Source of the DNA: Sphingomonas sp. dw_22
GTDB lineage: Bacteria; Pseudomonadota; Alphaproteobacteria; Sphingomonadales; Sphingomonadaceae
Assembly: GCF_018449795.1 (NCBI RefSeq)
Contig: NZ_JAAVVE010000016.1
Span: forward strand, 1 to 64,000
DNA: 64,000 nucleotides
Direction of reading: 5' to 3'
Part shown: one piece after another, positions 20,117 through 28,356 of the stretch
Numbering within the stretch: position 1 is the first letter of the stretch
Layout of the letters: each line of letters starts with the position of its first letter
Made by a program: the position numbers and the translations under genes
Notes under the pieces: model-generated
Told to the model about the DNA's origin: nothing
The model's input: the letters and a program-made list of their open reading frames with translations, nothing else
Databases searched by the model: none

Positions 20117-20527
20117 ATGATCCTCGGCACCGGCTCGGACCTCTGCAATATCGAGCGCATCCAGAATTCGCTCGACCGCTTCGGCGCGCGTTTCGAGCAG
20201 CGCGCCTTCACCGAGATCGAGCTGAAAAAGGCCGCGCGCCGGCCCCACACCCGCGCGGCAACGCTGGCGAAACGCTTCGCCGCCAAGGAAGCCTTTTCCA
20301 AGGCCGTCGGAACCGGTTTCAAGCAAGGCGTGTTCCTGAAGGACATCGGTGTCGTCAATTCGCCTTCCGGCGCGCCTACCCTGGCGCTCACCGGCGGGGC
20401 CAAGGCAAGGCTTGACGCCATCACCCCCGAAGGCCACGTCGCCAAGCTGCATCTGACGTTGACCGACGATCATCCCTGGGCATTCGCCATGGTAATCATC
20501 GAGGCGGTGGCGACGGGCAAGGATTGA
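20117..20527 (+). CDS. acpS: Holo-[acyl-carrier-protein] synthase
   Basis: This 136-aa enzyme transfers 4'-phosphopantetheine from CoA to acyl carrier protein. The magnesium/CoA residues D8 ([12 protein letters not shown]) and E58 ([16 protein letters not shown]) are present. Length is usual for the family. The ATG at 20117 is preceded by GGGGAGGAT, which belongs to the repeat element. It lies 7 bp upstream of lepB, a common pairing. Confidence 0.96.
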   Translation: MILGTGSDLCNIERIQNSLDRFGARFEQRAFTEIELKKAARRPHTRAATLAKRFAAKEAFSKAVGTGFKQGVFLKDIGVVNSPSGAPTLALTGGAKARLDAITPEGHVAKLHLTLTDDHPWAFAMVIIEAVATGKD

Positions 20528-20534
20528 ACACCCC

Positions 20535-21410
20535 ATGGCCGCGGACGAACTGGCGTTGACGGAAGAAGCCCACGAACAGCAAGAGCGGCGCGAGGCGCGC
20601 CCGCGGACCGACTGGTGGGCGGAGGCGCGCAGCATCTTCTGGCTGGTGCTGGCGGTGCTCGGCTTCCACAGCCTGGTCGCCAAGCCCTTCTACATTCCGT
20701 CCGAATCGATGATGCCGGGGCTGCTCAAGGGCGATCGGCTGGTCGTGACCAAATATCCCTATGGCTACAGCTTCGTCACGCCGACCTTCCATCTGCTGCC
20801 GTTCATCCATGGCCGGCTGTTCGGCCGCCTGCCCGAGCGCGGTGACGTGGTGATCGTCACCCCGCCGGGCTCCGAGACCGATTATATCAAGCGCGTGATC
20901 GGCCTGCCCGGCGATCGCATCGCGGTGCGCAGCGGCGTAGTCTATCTGAACGGTGTCGCCGTTCCGCGCCGCGCGATGGGCGACCGCGACATCCCCATCG
21001 ACGCCAACAGCCGCTGCGACGACGGCAATTATCGCGACCGGCTGGTCAGGGACGCCGCCGGCAAGGCGCATTGCCGCCTGCCGATCTTCCGCGAGACCTT
21101 GCCCAACGGCCGCTCCTACGACACGATCGACCTGGGCTGGAGCCCCGGCGACAATTTCGCCGAGACCCGTGTGCCGAAGGAGCATGTCTTCCTGATGGGC
21201 GACAATCGCGACAACAGTGCCGACAGCCGCTTTCCCACCAGCCAGAACGGGCTGGGCGGCCCCGTGCCCTGGGAGAATATCGGCGGCCGCGCCGAATTCA
21301 TCACCTTCTCGCTCGACGGCAGCGCGACCTGGAACCCGCTGACCTGGCCCGCCTCGTTCCGCCCCGGCCGCGCCGGCACCTCGCTCCATCCCAGCCGGAA
21401 CGCGCGATGA
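20535..21410 (+). CDS. lepB: Signal peptidase I
   Basis: This 291-aa inner-membrane serine protease cleaves signal peptides from exported proteins. One N-terminal helix (about 33-49) precedes the catalytic domain. The Ser/Lys dyad is S58 in IPSESMMPG and K119 in DYIKRVIGLPGD, and the box GDNRDNSADSR is intact. The insert with two cysteines (C157-region and C176-region) is usual in proteobacterial LepB. It overlaps the AI-2E family gene as ATGA. Confidence 0.96.
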   Translation: MAADELALTEEAHEQQERREARPRTDWWAEARSIFWLVLAVLGFHSLVAKPFYIPSESMMPGLLKGDRLVVTKYPYGYSFVTPTFHLLPFIHGRLFGRLPERGDVVIVTPPGSETDYIKRVIGLPGDRIAVRSGVVYLNGVAVPRRAMGDRDIPIDANSRCDDGNYRDRLVRDAAGKAHCRLPIFRETLPNGRSYDTIDLGWSPGDNFAETRVPKEHVFLMGDNRDNSADSRFPTSQNGLGGPVPWENIGGRAEFITFSLDGSATWNPLTWPASFRPGRAGTSLHPSRNAR

Positions 21411-22573
21411 GCGATCCCCTCGAATCCGAGACCGTCCATATCGTCCAGGAGCCGGGGCCGAACGAGCTGCGCGATCCGCTGGTCCGCGCCGAGCTGAAGC
21501 GCGCGTCGGTATGGTTCGGCCTCGCCATCGGCGTCGCGCTGATCGTGCTGCTGATCCAGCCGCTGCTGATCATCTTCGGCGGGCTCGTCTTCGCCTCGAT
21601 GCTCGATGGCGGCGCGCGCCTGCTCGGCCGCATCCTGCCGATCCCGCGCACCTTGCGCATCGTCATCGTCGTGCTGCTGGTGATCGCGTTCTTCGTCGGG
21701 CTTTTCTACATGACCGGCGTCCAGATCGCCGAGCAGGCAGAGCAATTGCGCGCCACGCTGGAGGTGCAGGCGAACCGCGTCACGCACTGGATCTCCGATC
21801 TCGGCCTGATGCCCGGCCGCTCGGACCTGACCGGGCTGGCCCAGCAGGCGCTGGGATCGGTTGGGCGGCTCACCTCGGCGGTCGGGTCGGCGGTCGGCGG
21901 CGTCGCCAGCTTCCTCATGATCGTCGTGCTCGGGCTGTTCGTGGCGCTGGAGCCGCGCATCTATGAGCGCGGGCTGCAATGGCTGGTGCCGGTCGATGCG
22001 CGCGACGCCTTCGCGCTGACGATCAGCCGCATGGCGACGACGATGCGCCGCCTGCTCGCCGGCCGCCTGCTCGGCATGCTGATCGAGGGCGTGCTGATCT
22101 GGTTCTTCCTGATGATCGCGGGCGTGCCGATGGCGCTGCTGCTCGGCATCATCACCGGCGTGCTGGCCTTCATCCCCAATATCGGCGCGTTCGTATCGGG
22201 CGTGCTGATGGTCTCGGTGGGGTTCAGCGCCGGTCAGGAACAGGGCATCTGGGCGATCATCATCTATTTCGGCGTCCAGAATTTCGACGGCTATGTCGTC
22301 ATCCCAATGGTCGCGCGGCGCACGGTGGACATGCCGCCGGCGCTCACGCTCTCGTCGCAGATCCTGGCGAGCACATTGTTCGGCGTGCTGGGTCTCGCGC
22401 TCGCCGATCCGATCGTCGCGATGATCAAGGTCGCGCTGGAGAGCGAGGCGGAGCGCGCGGCCAAGGCGGCGGAGGAGGAGAACAGTCATCGCCGCTTCCG
22501 CTGGCGCGTCCGGCACGGCGATGGACCTGGCGCCGAGCCGGCGGGGCCGCCGGGCGATATCCCAGGCGTCTGA
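21407..22573 (+). CDS. AI-2E family transporter (PerM/YdiK-like)
   Basis: This 388-aa membrane protein has about eight helices arranged as in the AI-2E exporter family. Two N-terminal helices (about 38-75) are followed by a helical extracytoplasmic loop (100-150), then further helices with the conserved LAFIPNIGAFVSG segment. The charged C-terminus is cytoplasmic. Members transport diverse small solutes and few are linked to AI-2, so the substrate is unknown. It overlaps lepB by 4 bp. Confidence 0.88.
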   Translation: MSDPLESETVHIVQEPGPNELRDPLVRAELKRASVWFGLAIGVALIVLLIQPLLIIFGGLVFASMLDGGARLLGRILPIPRTLRIVIVVLLVIAFFVGLFYMTGVQIAEQAEQLRATLEVQANRVTHWISDLGLMPGRSDLTGLAQQALGSVGRLTSAVGSAVGGVASFLMIVVLGLFVALEPRIYERGLQWLVPVDARDAFALTISRMATTMRRLLAGRLLGMLIEGVLIWFFLMIAGVPMALLLGIITGVLAFIPNIGAFVSGVLMVSVGFSAGQEQGIWAIIIYFGVQNFDGYVVIPMVARRTVDMPPALTLSSQILASTLFGVLGLALADPIVAMIKVALESEAERAAKAAEEENSHRRFRWRVRHGDGPGAEPAGPPGDIPGV

Positions 22574-22592
22574 GCCGAACCGGGGGAAACCG

Positions 22593-23228
22593 ATGCTGCT
22601 CCACGATTATTTCCGTTCGTCCGCGGGCTATCGCGTGCGCATCGCGCTCAACCTCAAGGGGCTGGCCTATGAACGGCGCGAGGTGATGCTGCTCGAGAAC
22701 CAGCAGCACAGCCCCGAGCATCTCGCCCACCATCCCCAGGGGCTGGTCCCCGCGCTGGAGGTGGAGGGGCAGGTGCTCACCCAGAGCCTCGCGATCATCG
22801 ACTGGCTCGACGCGCGCCACCCCGAGCCGCGGCTGATCCCGGCCGATCCCGACGCCCGCGCCGCCGCGCTCGCCCGCGCGCTGGTGGTGGGTGCGGACAT
22901 CCACCCGATCAACAACCTGCGGGTGATGCGCTATCTCGCGCACGACCTGCATGTCGATGAGTTCCAGCGGAATGCCTGGACCCGCCACTGGATCGAGCAG
23001 GGCTTCGCCGCGTTGGAGGCGATGGTGGACTCGGGGGCGGGCGAGGGGCCGTTCCTCGGCGGCAATGCGCCGGACATATCGGACGTGTTCCTAGTGCCCC
23101 AGATCTACAACGCCCGGCGGTTCGATGTGCCCCTGATGCCCTATCCCAAGCTGTGCCGCGCCGATTACGCCGCGGCGAAGGTCGAAGCCTTCGCTGCCGC
23201 CCATCCCGACCGGGTTGCGCCGAAGTGA
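22593..23228 (+). CDS. maiA: Maleylacetoacetate isomerase (zeta-class glutathione S-transferase)
   Basis: This 211-aa protein has a thioredoxin-like N-terminal domain with the zeta signature SSAGYRVRIAL (9-19) and an all-helical C-terminal domain. Residues SLAIIDWLD match the glutathione gamma-Glu site. The enzyme isomerises maleylacetoacetate to fumarylacetoacetate in tyrosine breakdown. No hmgA or fahA gene is adjacent, so another zeta-class role is possible. The ATG at 22593 follows GGGGGAAACCG. Confidence 0.88.
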   Translation: MLLHDYFRSSAGYRVRIALNLKGLAYERREVMLLENQQHSPEHLAHHPQGLVPALEVEGQVLTQSLAIIDWLDARHPEPRLIPADPDARAAALARALVVGADIHPINNLRVMRYLAHDLHVDEFQRNAWTRHWIEQGFAALEAMVDSGAGEGPFLGGNAPDISDVFLVPQIYNARRFDVPLMPYPKLCRADYAAAKVEAFAAAHPDRVAPK

Positions 23229-23266
23229 GGGTTTCCGGTTCAACAAGCCCCTTCCTTTCCTCTTCA

Positions 23267-23432
23267 AACCCCTCCCCTTCAGGGGAGGGGATGGGGGTGG
23301 GGCAGAGTCTCACCGAGACCAGCCCGCGCGATGACTCCCCCACCCCAACCCATTGCCGGGTGAACGGCGCCCCGCGCCGTTCAGGCCATGCCGGGGGCAT
23401 GGCCGACCCGGCAATCCTAAAGGGGAGGGGCT
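23267..23432. repeat. Nested palindromic repeat upstream of the TonB receptor
   Basis: The element of about 166 bp starts with a CCCCTCCCCTTCAGGGGAGGGG-like hairpin (23269-23290). It has paired arms GGGGGTGGGG and CCCCCACCCC and an inner pair ATTGCCGGGT and ACCCGGCAAT. It ends AAGGGGAGGGGCTT. The outer hairpin is the same sequence as the terminator hairpin at 32945-32972. It abuts or enters the receptor signal peptide region. Confidence 0.85.
23421..23430 (+). promoter_or_regulatory. Repeat-derived Shine-Dalgarno sequence of the TonB receptor
   Basis: AGGGGAGGGG at the end of the repeat stands 4 nt before the TTG start at 23435. It is the only ribosome-binding site near the predicted signal peptide. 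Confidence 0.5.
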
Positions 23433-23434
23433 TA

Positions 23435-25477
23435 TTGCTGGCTATCGCGTTCATCCCTCTCCCCGCCTTCGCGCAGAAAACCCCACCCGCCACCGACGAG
23501 ATCGTCGTCACCGGCCGCGGCCTCGACGCGCCGCCGGGCGAGGCGGCCTACGACGTCGTCACGATCGATCGCGACCGCCTCGCCGACAATGCCAGCAACC
23601 GGCTGGAGGACGTGCTGCGCGACGCCGCCGGTCTCGCCCAGTTCCGCCGCTCCGATTCGAGCTCGGCGCACCCCACCAGCCAGGGCATTTCGTTGCGCGG
23701 CCTCGGCGGCAACGCCTCCAGCCGCGCGCTGCTGCTGCTCGACGGCGTGCCGCAGACCGATCCCTTCGGCGGCTGGGTGGCCTTTCCCGCCTATCTGCCC
23801 GAGCGGCTGGCCTCGGCCCGCATCGTCCGCGGCGGCGGCAGCGGCTATGCCGGCCCCGGCGCGCTCGCCGGCACGATCGAGCTGACCAGCGGCGCCCCGT
23901 CCGATCTCGGCCCGCTCCAGCTCGCCGCCGCCTATGGCAGCCGTGACAGCGTGGACGCCACCGCCGTCGGATCGGCGACGCTTGGCAGCGGCTTCGTCAC
24001 GCTCGCCGCGCAATATGGCCAGGGCGACGGCTTCATCCCCACGGTGGAGGAGGATCGCGGCCCCGTCGATCGAGCGGCGCCCTACAAGCAGGCGAGCGTT
24101 GCGCTGCGCGGCGTGGTCGATCTGGGCGGCGGTGCCGAGCTCCAGACCAATGTCTCCGCCTTCAGCGACCGCCGCGATCGCGGCGTCGATTTCACCCAGG
24201 TCAAGAGCGACGGCGCCGATGCCAGCGTGCGGATCGTCAAGCGTGGCGGCTGGGGCTGGTCGGCGCTCGCCTATCTCCAGACGCGGCAGTTCGCGAGCGG
24301 GTTCGCCAGCATCAACGATACGCGCACCACGGTCACGCCGTCGCTGAATCAATATGACGTGCCCGCCACCGGCATCGGCGGCCGGATCGAGATCGCCCCG
24401 TCGGTCGGCGGCGGCGTAACCTTGCGGCTGGGCAGCGACATCCGCCGCGTCTCGGGGCGCACCCAGGAACTCTATACCTATGTCGCCGGCCAGCCGACGC
24501 GGCAGCGCGTAGCGGGCGGCGATAGCCTCACCTTCGGCGGCTTCGCAGACGCGAGCTATGAGGTGGGCGGCCTCACGCTCAACGCCGGCGGCCGGCTCGA
24601 TCGCTGGACGATCTCGAACGGCAGCCTGGTCGAGCGGCCGCTCGGCGCCGGCGCCACGCTCACCGACAGCCTCTTCCCCAATCGCAGCGGCACCGAAGCT
24701 ACCGGCCGCCTCGGCGCGGCCTATGCCGCCGGCCCGGTGACGCTGCGCGCCGCGGCCTATCGCGGCTGGCGCCTGCCGACGCTCAACGAGCTGTACCGCC
24801 CCTTCCGCGTCGGTGCCGATGCCACCGCCGCCAATGCCGCACTTGATCCCGAGCATATGTGGGGCGGCGAGCTGGGTCTCGACGTCCGCCCGCTGCCGAA
24901 CCTCGTGCTGCGTGCCACCGGCTATTGGAACCGGCTCGACAGCGCGATCGCCAACGTCACCATCGCCAACGGTCCGGGCACCTTCCCGGGCGTGGGCTTC
25001 GTCTCGGCGGCGGGAGTCTATCGCGTCCGCCAGAATCTAGACGCGGTCGAGGCCAAGGGGCTGGAGCTGGATGGCCGCTGGAGCCGCGGCCCGCTCAGCC
25101 TGTCGGCCTCCTACGCCTATATCGACGCGCATGTGGACGCCTCGGGCATCTCCGCCCCGCTCGACGGCCTGCGCCCGGCCCAGACCGCGAAGCACCAGGG
25201 CTCGGCCACCGCCGCCTGGCGCCGGGGCGATGCCGGCATTTCGCTCACCGCGCGCTATGCCGGCCCGCAGTTCGAGGACGACCAGAACACGCGCACGCTG
25301 GCGGGCGCCTTCACGCTCGACGGCACGATCGCGGTGCCGGTCGCGGGCGGGCTGATCGCCGAGGCGCGCGGCGTGAACCTGTTCGACGAGCGCGTGGAAG
25401 CAGGCATCAGCGGCCCCGGCGTGGTCGAGCGTGCGACGCCGCGCACGCTCTGGTTCGGATTCCGCTACCGGCTATAG
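23435..25477 (+). CDS. TonB-dependent outer-membrane receptor
   Basis: This 680-aa protein has a short signal peptide (LAIAFIPLPAFAQ), then DEIVVTG, a plug domain (about 25-140, with ISLRGLGGNASSRALLLLDGVP) and a beta-barrel ending in an aromatic-rich LWFGFRYRL strand. TonB receptors import siderophores, cobalamin or glycans across the outer membrane using TonB energy. The ligand is not evident, though the plug resembles BtuB/FecA-type small-substrate receptors. The TTG start is inferred from the AGGGGAGGGG just upstream; an ATG at 23400 would add residues encoded by the repeat. It may have lost its original leader. Confidence 0.9.
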   Translation: MLAIAFIPLPAFAQKTPPATDEIVVTGRGLDAPPGEAAYDVVTIDRDRLADNASNRLEDVLRDAAGLAQFRRSDSSSAHPTSQGISLRGLGGNASSRALLLLDGVPQTDPFGGWVAFPAYLPERLASARIVRGGGSGYAGPGALAGTIELTSGAPSDLGPLQLAAAYGSRDSVDATAVGSATLGSGFVTLAAQYGQGDGFIPTVEEDRGPVDRAAPYKQASVALRGVVDLGGGAELQTNVSAFSDRRDRGVDFTQVKSDGADASVRIVKRGGWGWSALAYLQTRQFASGFASINDTRTTVTPSLNQYDVPATGIGGRIEIAPSVGGGVTLRLGSDIRRVSGRTQELYTYVAGQPTRQRVAGGDSLTFGGFADASYEVGGLTLNAGGRLDRWTISNGSLVERPLGAGATLTDSLFPNRSGTEATGRLGAAYAAGPVTLRAAAYRGWRLPTLNELYRPFRVGADATAANAALDPEHMWGGELGLDVRPLPNLVLRATGYWNRLDSAIANVTIANGPGTFPGVGFVSAAGVYRVRQNLDAVEAKGLELDGRWSRGPLSLSASYAYIDAHVDASGISAPLDGLRPAQTAKHQGSATAAWRRGDAGISLTARYAGPQFEDDQNTRTLAGAFTLDGTIAVPVAGGLIAEARGVNLFDERVEAGISGPGVVERATPRTLWFGFRYRL

Positions 25478-25481
25478 CCCT

Positions 25482-25615
25482 GATCCTCCCCGGCACGGGG
25501 AGGGGGACCATGCGAAGCATGGTGGAGGGGGAGCGCCGCAAAGGGTGTCGCCTGTGGAGAGCCCCCTCCACCACCGCCTTCGGCGGCGGTCCCCCTCCCC
25601 GTGCCGGGGAGGATC
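25482..25615. repeat. Palindromic repeat, GGGGAGG family, copy between convergent genes
   Basis: The 134-bp copy begins GATCCTCCCCGGCACGGGG and ends CCGGGGAGGATC. It carries CCATGCGAAGCATGG in the left half, like the 5214 copy. It sits between the convergent TonB receptor and glycosyltransferase stop codons, so here it supplies no ribosome-binding site and could act as a bidirectional transcript end. Confidence 0.92.
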
Positions 25616-25619
25616 GGGA

Positions 25620-26708
25620 TCAGGCGCCGGCAACCACCCGGTCGAACAGCGCCAGATATTCCGCAATCGGATCGCCTCCCGCCGTCACCGGTGCGGGCCG
25701 CGCCCGTCCGGGCGTCAGCCAATGGTCGAGCGCCGCGACCAGCGCATCCGCATCCTCGCGCGGCACCACCGATCCCAGCTCCGGCCCCGTCACGATCTCG
25801 CGCACCGCCACGCTCGATTCGGTCGAGATCACCGGCGTCCCCCGCGACAGGGCTTCGCGCAGCACCCCCGGCACGCCCTCATAGTCGGAGGTCAGCACCG
25901 CCACCGTCGCGCCGGCCAATGCCGGAAGCGGATCGCCCGCATGCCCCGGCATCGTCACCCGCCCGCCCAGCCCCAATGTTGCCACCTGCGCCTCCAGCGC
26001 CGCCCGCGCGCCGCCTTCGCCGATCAGCAGCAGCGCCACCTCCTTATCCGCGATGCGGGGCAGCGCCGCGATCAGCCGGTCCCAGCGCTTCTGCGGTTCC
26101 AGCCGCCCGACCCCGACGATGTAGCGCCCCGGCGGCAGCGCCACCGGAGCCGCGCCCGGCATCGGCAGCGCCGGCGGATTGGCGATCACGCTCACCCGCT
26201 CCGGCGGCATGTGCATCTCGGCGATCGCCTCGGCCGCCATCGCCGGCGTCATCGCCACGACATGATCGAGGAAGCGCGGATGCAGCCGCAGCCAGCGCCG
26301 GTATCGCCACGCCGCGCCCCGGCTCAATTCGGGCCGCACCAGCGCATTGGAGACCTTCGCCACGATCGGCGGGCATCCGCGCCCCAGCCGCAGCCGGGTA
26401 AGCGCCGCGATTCCGCTATAATGATTGCCGGGGCAGAAGATCAGGTCCGGCGCGGTCGCCCGCACCTGCCCGGCGACGGCGGAGAGCGCGCCATAGGCCG
26501 GATTGTCCAGCTCGATCAGCGCGATTCCCGCAGGCAATTCGGCCGCCAGCGGACCCTCGCGGCTACCCAGCACCAGCGTCACGCGCCGCCCCTCGCCAAG
26601 CCATCCCGCCGCCATCCGCAGCATCGCGCGCTCCACCCCGCCGCCCCGCAGACTCTGGGCATAGCTGAGGATATGCAGGGCCTTATCGGGTCGGGCGCGC
26701 TGGGCCAT
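25620..26708 (-). CDS. Family 4-type glycosyltransferase
   Basis: This 362-aa GT-B enzyme should transfer a nucleotide-sugar unit to a cell-surface glycan or lipid. The glycine-rich N-terminal loop is SLRGGGVERAM. The C-terminal domain has VGRLEPQKRWDRLIAA and the donor-site EX7E segment TSDYEGVPGVLREALSRGTP. The start is uncertain: ATG at 26708 is used here, while TTG at 26738 has a GGGGGCGA just upstream. It is divergent from a membrane protein gene with roughly 165 bp between start codons. Confidence 0.88.
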   Translation of the reverse strand: MAQRARPDKALHILSYAQSLRGGGVERAMLRMAAGWLGEGRRVTLVLGSREGPLAAELPAGIALIELDNPAYGALSAVAGQVRATAPDLIFCPGNHYSGIAALTRLRLGRGCPPIVAKVSNALVRPELSRGAAWRYRRWLRLHPRFLDHVVAMTPAMAAEAIAEMHMPPERVSVIANPPALPMPGAAPVALPPGRYIVGVGRLEPQKRWDRLIAALPRIADKEVALLLIGEGGARAALEAQVATLGLGGRVTMPGHAGDPLPALAGATVAVLTSDYEGVPGVLREALSRGTPVISTESSVAVREIVTGPELGSVVPREDADALVAALDHWLTPGRARPAPVTAGGDPIAEYLALFDRVVAGA

Positions 26709-26873
26709 GGACTTGCGGATTGCCTTTCTAATGTCCAAATCGCCCCCGCAATAAACCGCATTTCGCTGTCAACTCGCCTGATCCGTACTCGCGCCTGCAA
26801 GCGTGGAATAGGCAAGACGCGGAAAATAAAAGAATATGTTGAACGTGTCGGCAGCGGAATCGAATCAGTGACG

Positions 26874-27821
26874 ATGAAGGGGCGTGAGGCTTCGGTGAAC
26901 ACCAGCGCTGTCGAAGCCGCAATCCCGGTTGCGCCAGATCTTGCGGGCCTGGAGCCCGTGGAGAAGATCCGCCGGCGCTGGCCGATGCTGCTCGGCGGCG
27001 CGCTGACGCTGCTGATGATCTTCGGGCTGGGCCGGGAACTGTTCGATTCGGGGCTCTCGGGCCTGTCGCGCGCGGTGCCGACCAATCCGATCTTCTATCT
27101 TGCCTTCGCGATCTATTATCTCGGCCCGCCGACCTTCGATTACATCATCTTCCGCCGGCTGTGGCGGATCCCGCTCTCCGGCATGGTCGCGCTCCACAAG
27201 AAGCGCATCTCGAACGAAGTGTTGTTCGGCTATTCGGGCGAGGCCTATTTCTATGCCTGGGCGCGCCAGCGCACCCAGATGGTGGCGGCGCCGTTCGGCG
27301 CGGTGAAGGACGTGATGATCCTGTCCGCGATTGCGGGCAATGCGGTCACGCTGCTCGTGGTCGCGCTGGCGCTGCCCTTCGGCATCAACCTGATGCAGCC
27401 CAAGGAATTCCGCATCCTGCTGGGCTCGATCGGCGTCATCTTCGCGATGTCGCTGCCGTTCCTGATCTTCTCCAAGCGGGTGTTCTCGCTGCCCCGGGGC
27501 CAGCTCTGGTGGGTGTTCGGCGTGCATTGCCTGCGCATCGTCTTCGGATCGGTGATGATCGCGATCGCCTGGCATTTCGCGATGCCGCAGATCTCGATGG
27601 GCATCTGGCTGCTGCTCGCCGCCGCGCGCCTGCTCGCCTGGCGCCTGCCGCTCGTGCCCAACAAGGAGCTGCTGTTCGCCAATTTCGCGATCATGGTGAT
27701 CGGCCAGGGCCAGGCGCTGTCCGAGCTGATGGCGCTGATCGCCGCGCTCACCTTGTGCGCGCACGTCTCGCTGATCGCGATTTTCAGCCTCCACGCATTG
27801 CTGACGAGGAAACAAGCATGA
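26874..27821 (+). CDS. Polytopic membrane protein of unknown function
   Basis: This 315-aa protein has about seven to eight hydrophobic helices after a 30-residue N-terminal tail. I do not recognise a family with confidence. Notable segments are YLGPPTFDYIIFRRLW, a conserved-looking loop SGEAYFYAWARQR, and LRIVFGSVMIAIAWH. The stop overlaps the DUF2141 gene as ATGA and a glycosyltransferase follows, so a role in surface glycan handling is possible. The ATG at 26874 lacks a clear ribosome-binding site; GTG at 26895 has GAGG 6 nt upstream and may be the true start. Confidence 0.75.
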   Translation: MKGREASVNTSAVEAAIPVAPDLAGLEPVEKIRRRWPMLLGGALTLLMIFGLGRELFDSGLSGLSRAVPTNPIFYLAFAIYYLGPPTFDYIIFRRLWRIPLSGMVALHKKRISNEVLFGYSGEAYFYAWARQRTQMVAAPFGAVKDVMILSAIAGNAVTLLVVALALPFGINLMQPKEFRILLGSIGVIFAMSLPFLIFSKRVFSLPRGQLWWVFGVHCLRIVFGSVMIAIAWHFAMPQISMGIWLLLAAARLLAWRLPLVPNKELLFANFAIMVIGQGQALSELMALIAALTLCAHVSLIAIFSLHALLTRKQA

Positions 27822-28342
27822 CGAGTCTCAAGATTCTTGCCGCGGTGGCGCTGGCGGGGCTGGCTCTGCCCGCCGCGCCCGCACTCGCCCAGCGGGATCC
27901 GGTGGATGGATCCTGCGCGACCGGCACGGGGCCGCGGCTCTACGTCAACGTGCTCGGCCTCAAGGATCGCACCGGCCGGATGAAGCTGGAGCTCTATCCC
28001 GCGAACGAGGCCGATTTCCTGAAGGACGATCGCGACCTGAAGAAGGAGGGCAAGCCCTTCCGCCGCGTCTGGGCGGCCACGCCCCCGTCCGGCGCGGTGA
28101 CGCTCTGCATCCGCGCGCCCAGCGCCGGCCAATGGGCGCTGCTCTTCACCCATGATCGCGACGGCAAGAACAAGTTCAATTTCTGGCAGGACGGCGCCGG
28201 CTTCACCAGCAGCCAGCGCCTCGGGCGCAGCCGGCCCAAGGTGGGCCAGGCCCGCGTCAACATTCCTGAAAACGGTGGTACGGTGACGGTGCGCGCGCAA
28301 TATCTGCGCGGCCTGGGCGGCTTCGGCCCGCTCGACGACTGA
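27818..28342 (+). CDS. Secreted DUF2141 family protein
   Basis: This 174-aa protein has a signal peptide (1-24, ending ALAQ) and a beta-rich DUF2141 domain. Domain features are GPRLYVNVLGLKDRTGRMKL-like strands and ALLFTHDRDGKNKFNF, where the family has a DxNxDGK-like loop. The function of DUF2141 is unknown. It is translationally coupled to the upstream membrane protein and lies 14 bp before a glycosyltransferase, so the three form an operon. Confidence 0.87.
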   Translation: MTSLKILAAVALAGLALPAAPALAQRDPVDGSCATGTGPRLYVNVLGLKDRTGRMKLELYPANEADFLKDDRDLKKEGKPFRRVWAATPPSGAVTLCIRAPSAGQWALLFTHDRDGKNKFNFWQDGAGFTSSQRLGRSRPKVGQARVNIPENGGTVTVRAQYLRGLGGFGPLDD

Positions 28343-28356
28343 GGGAGGCGCGAGTC

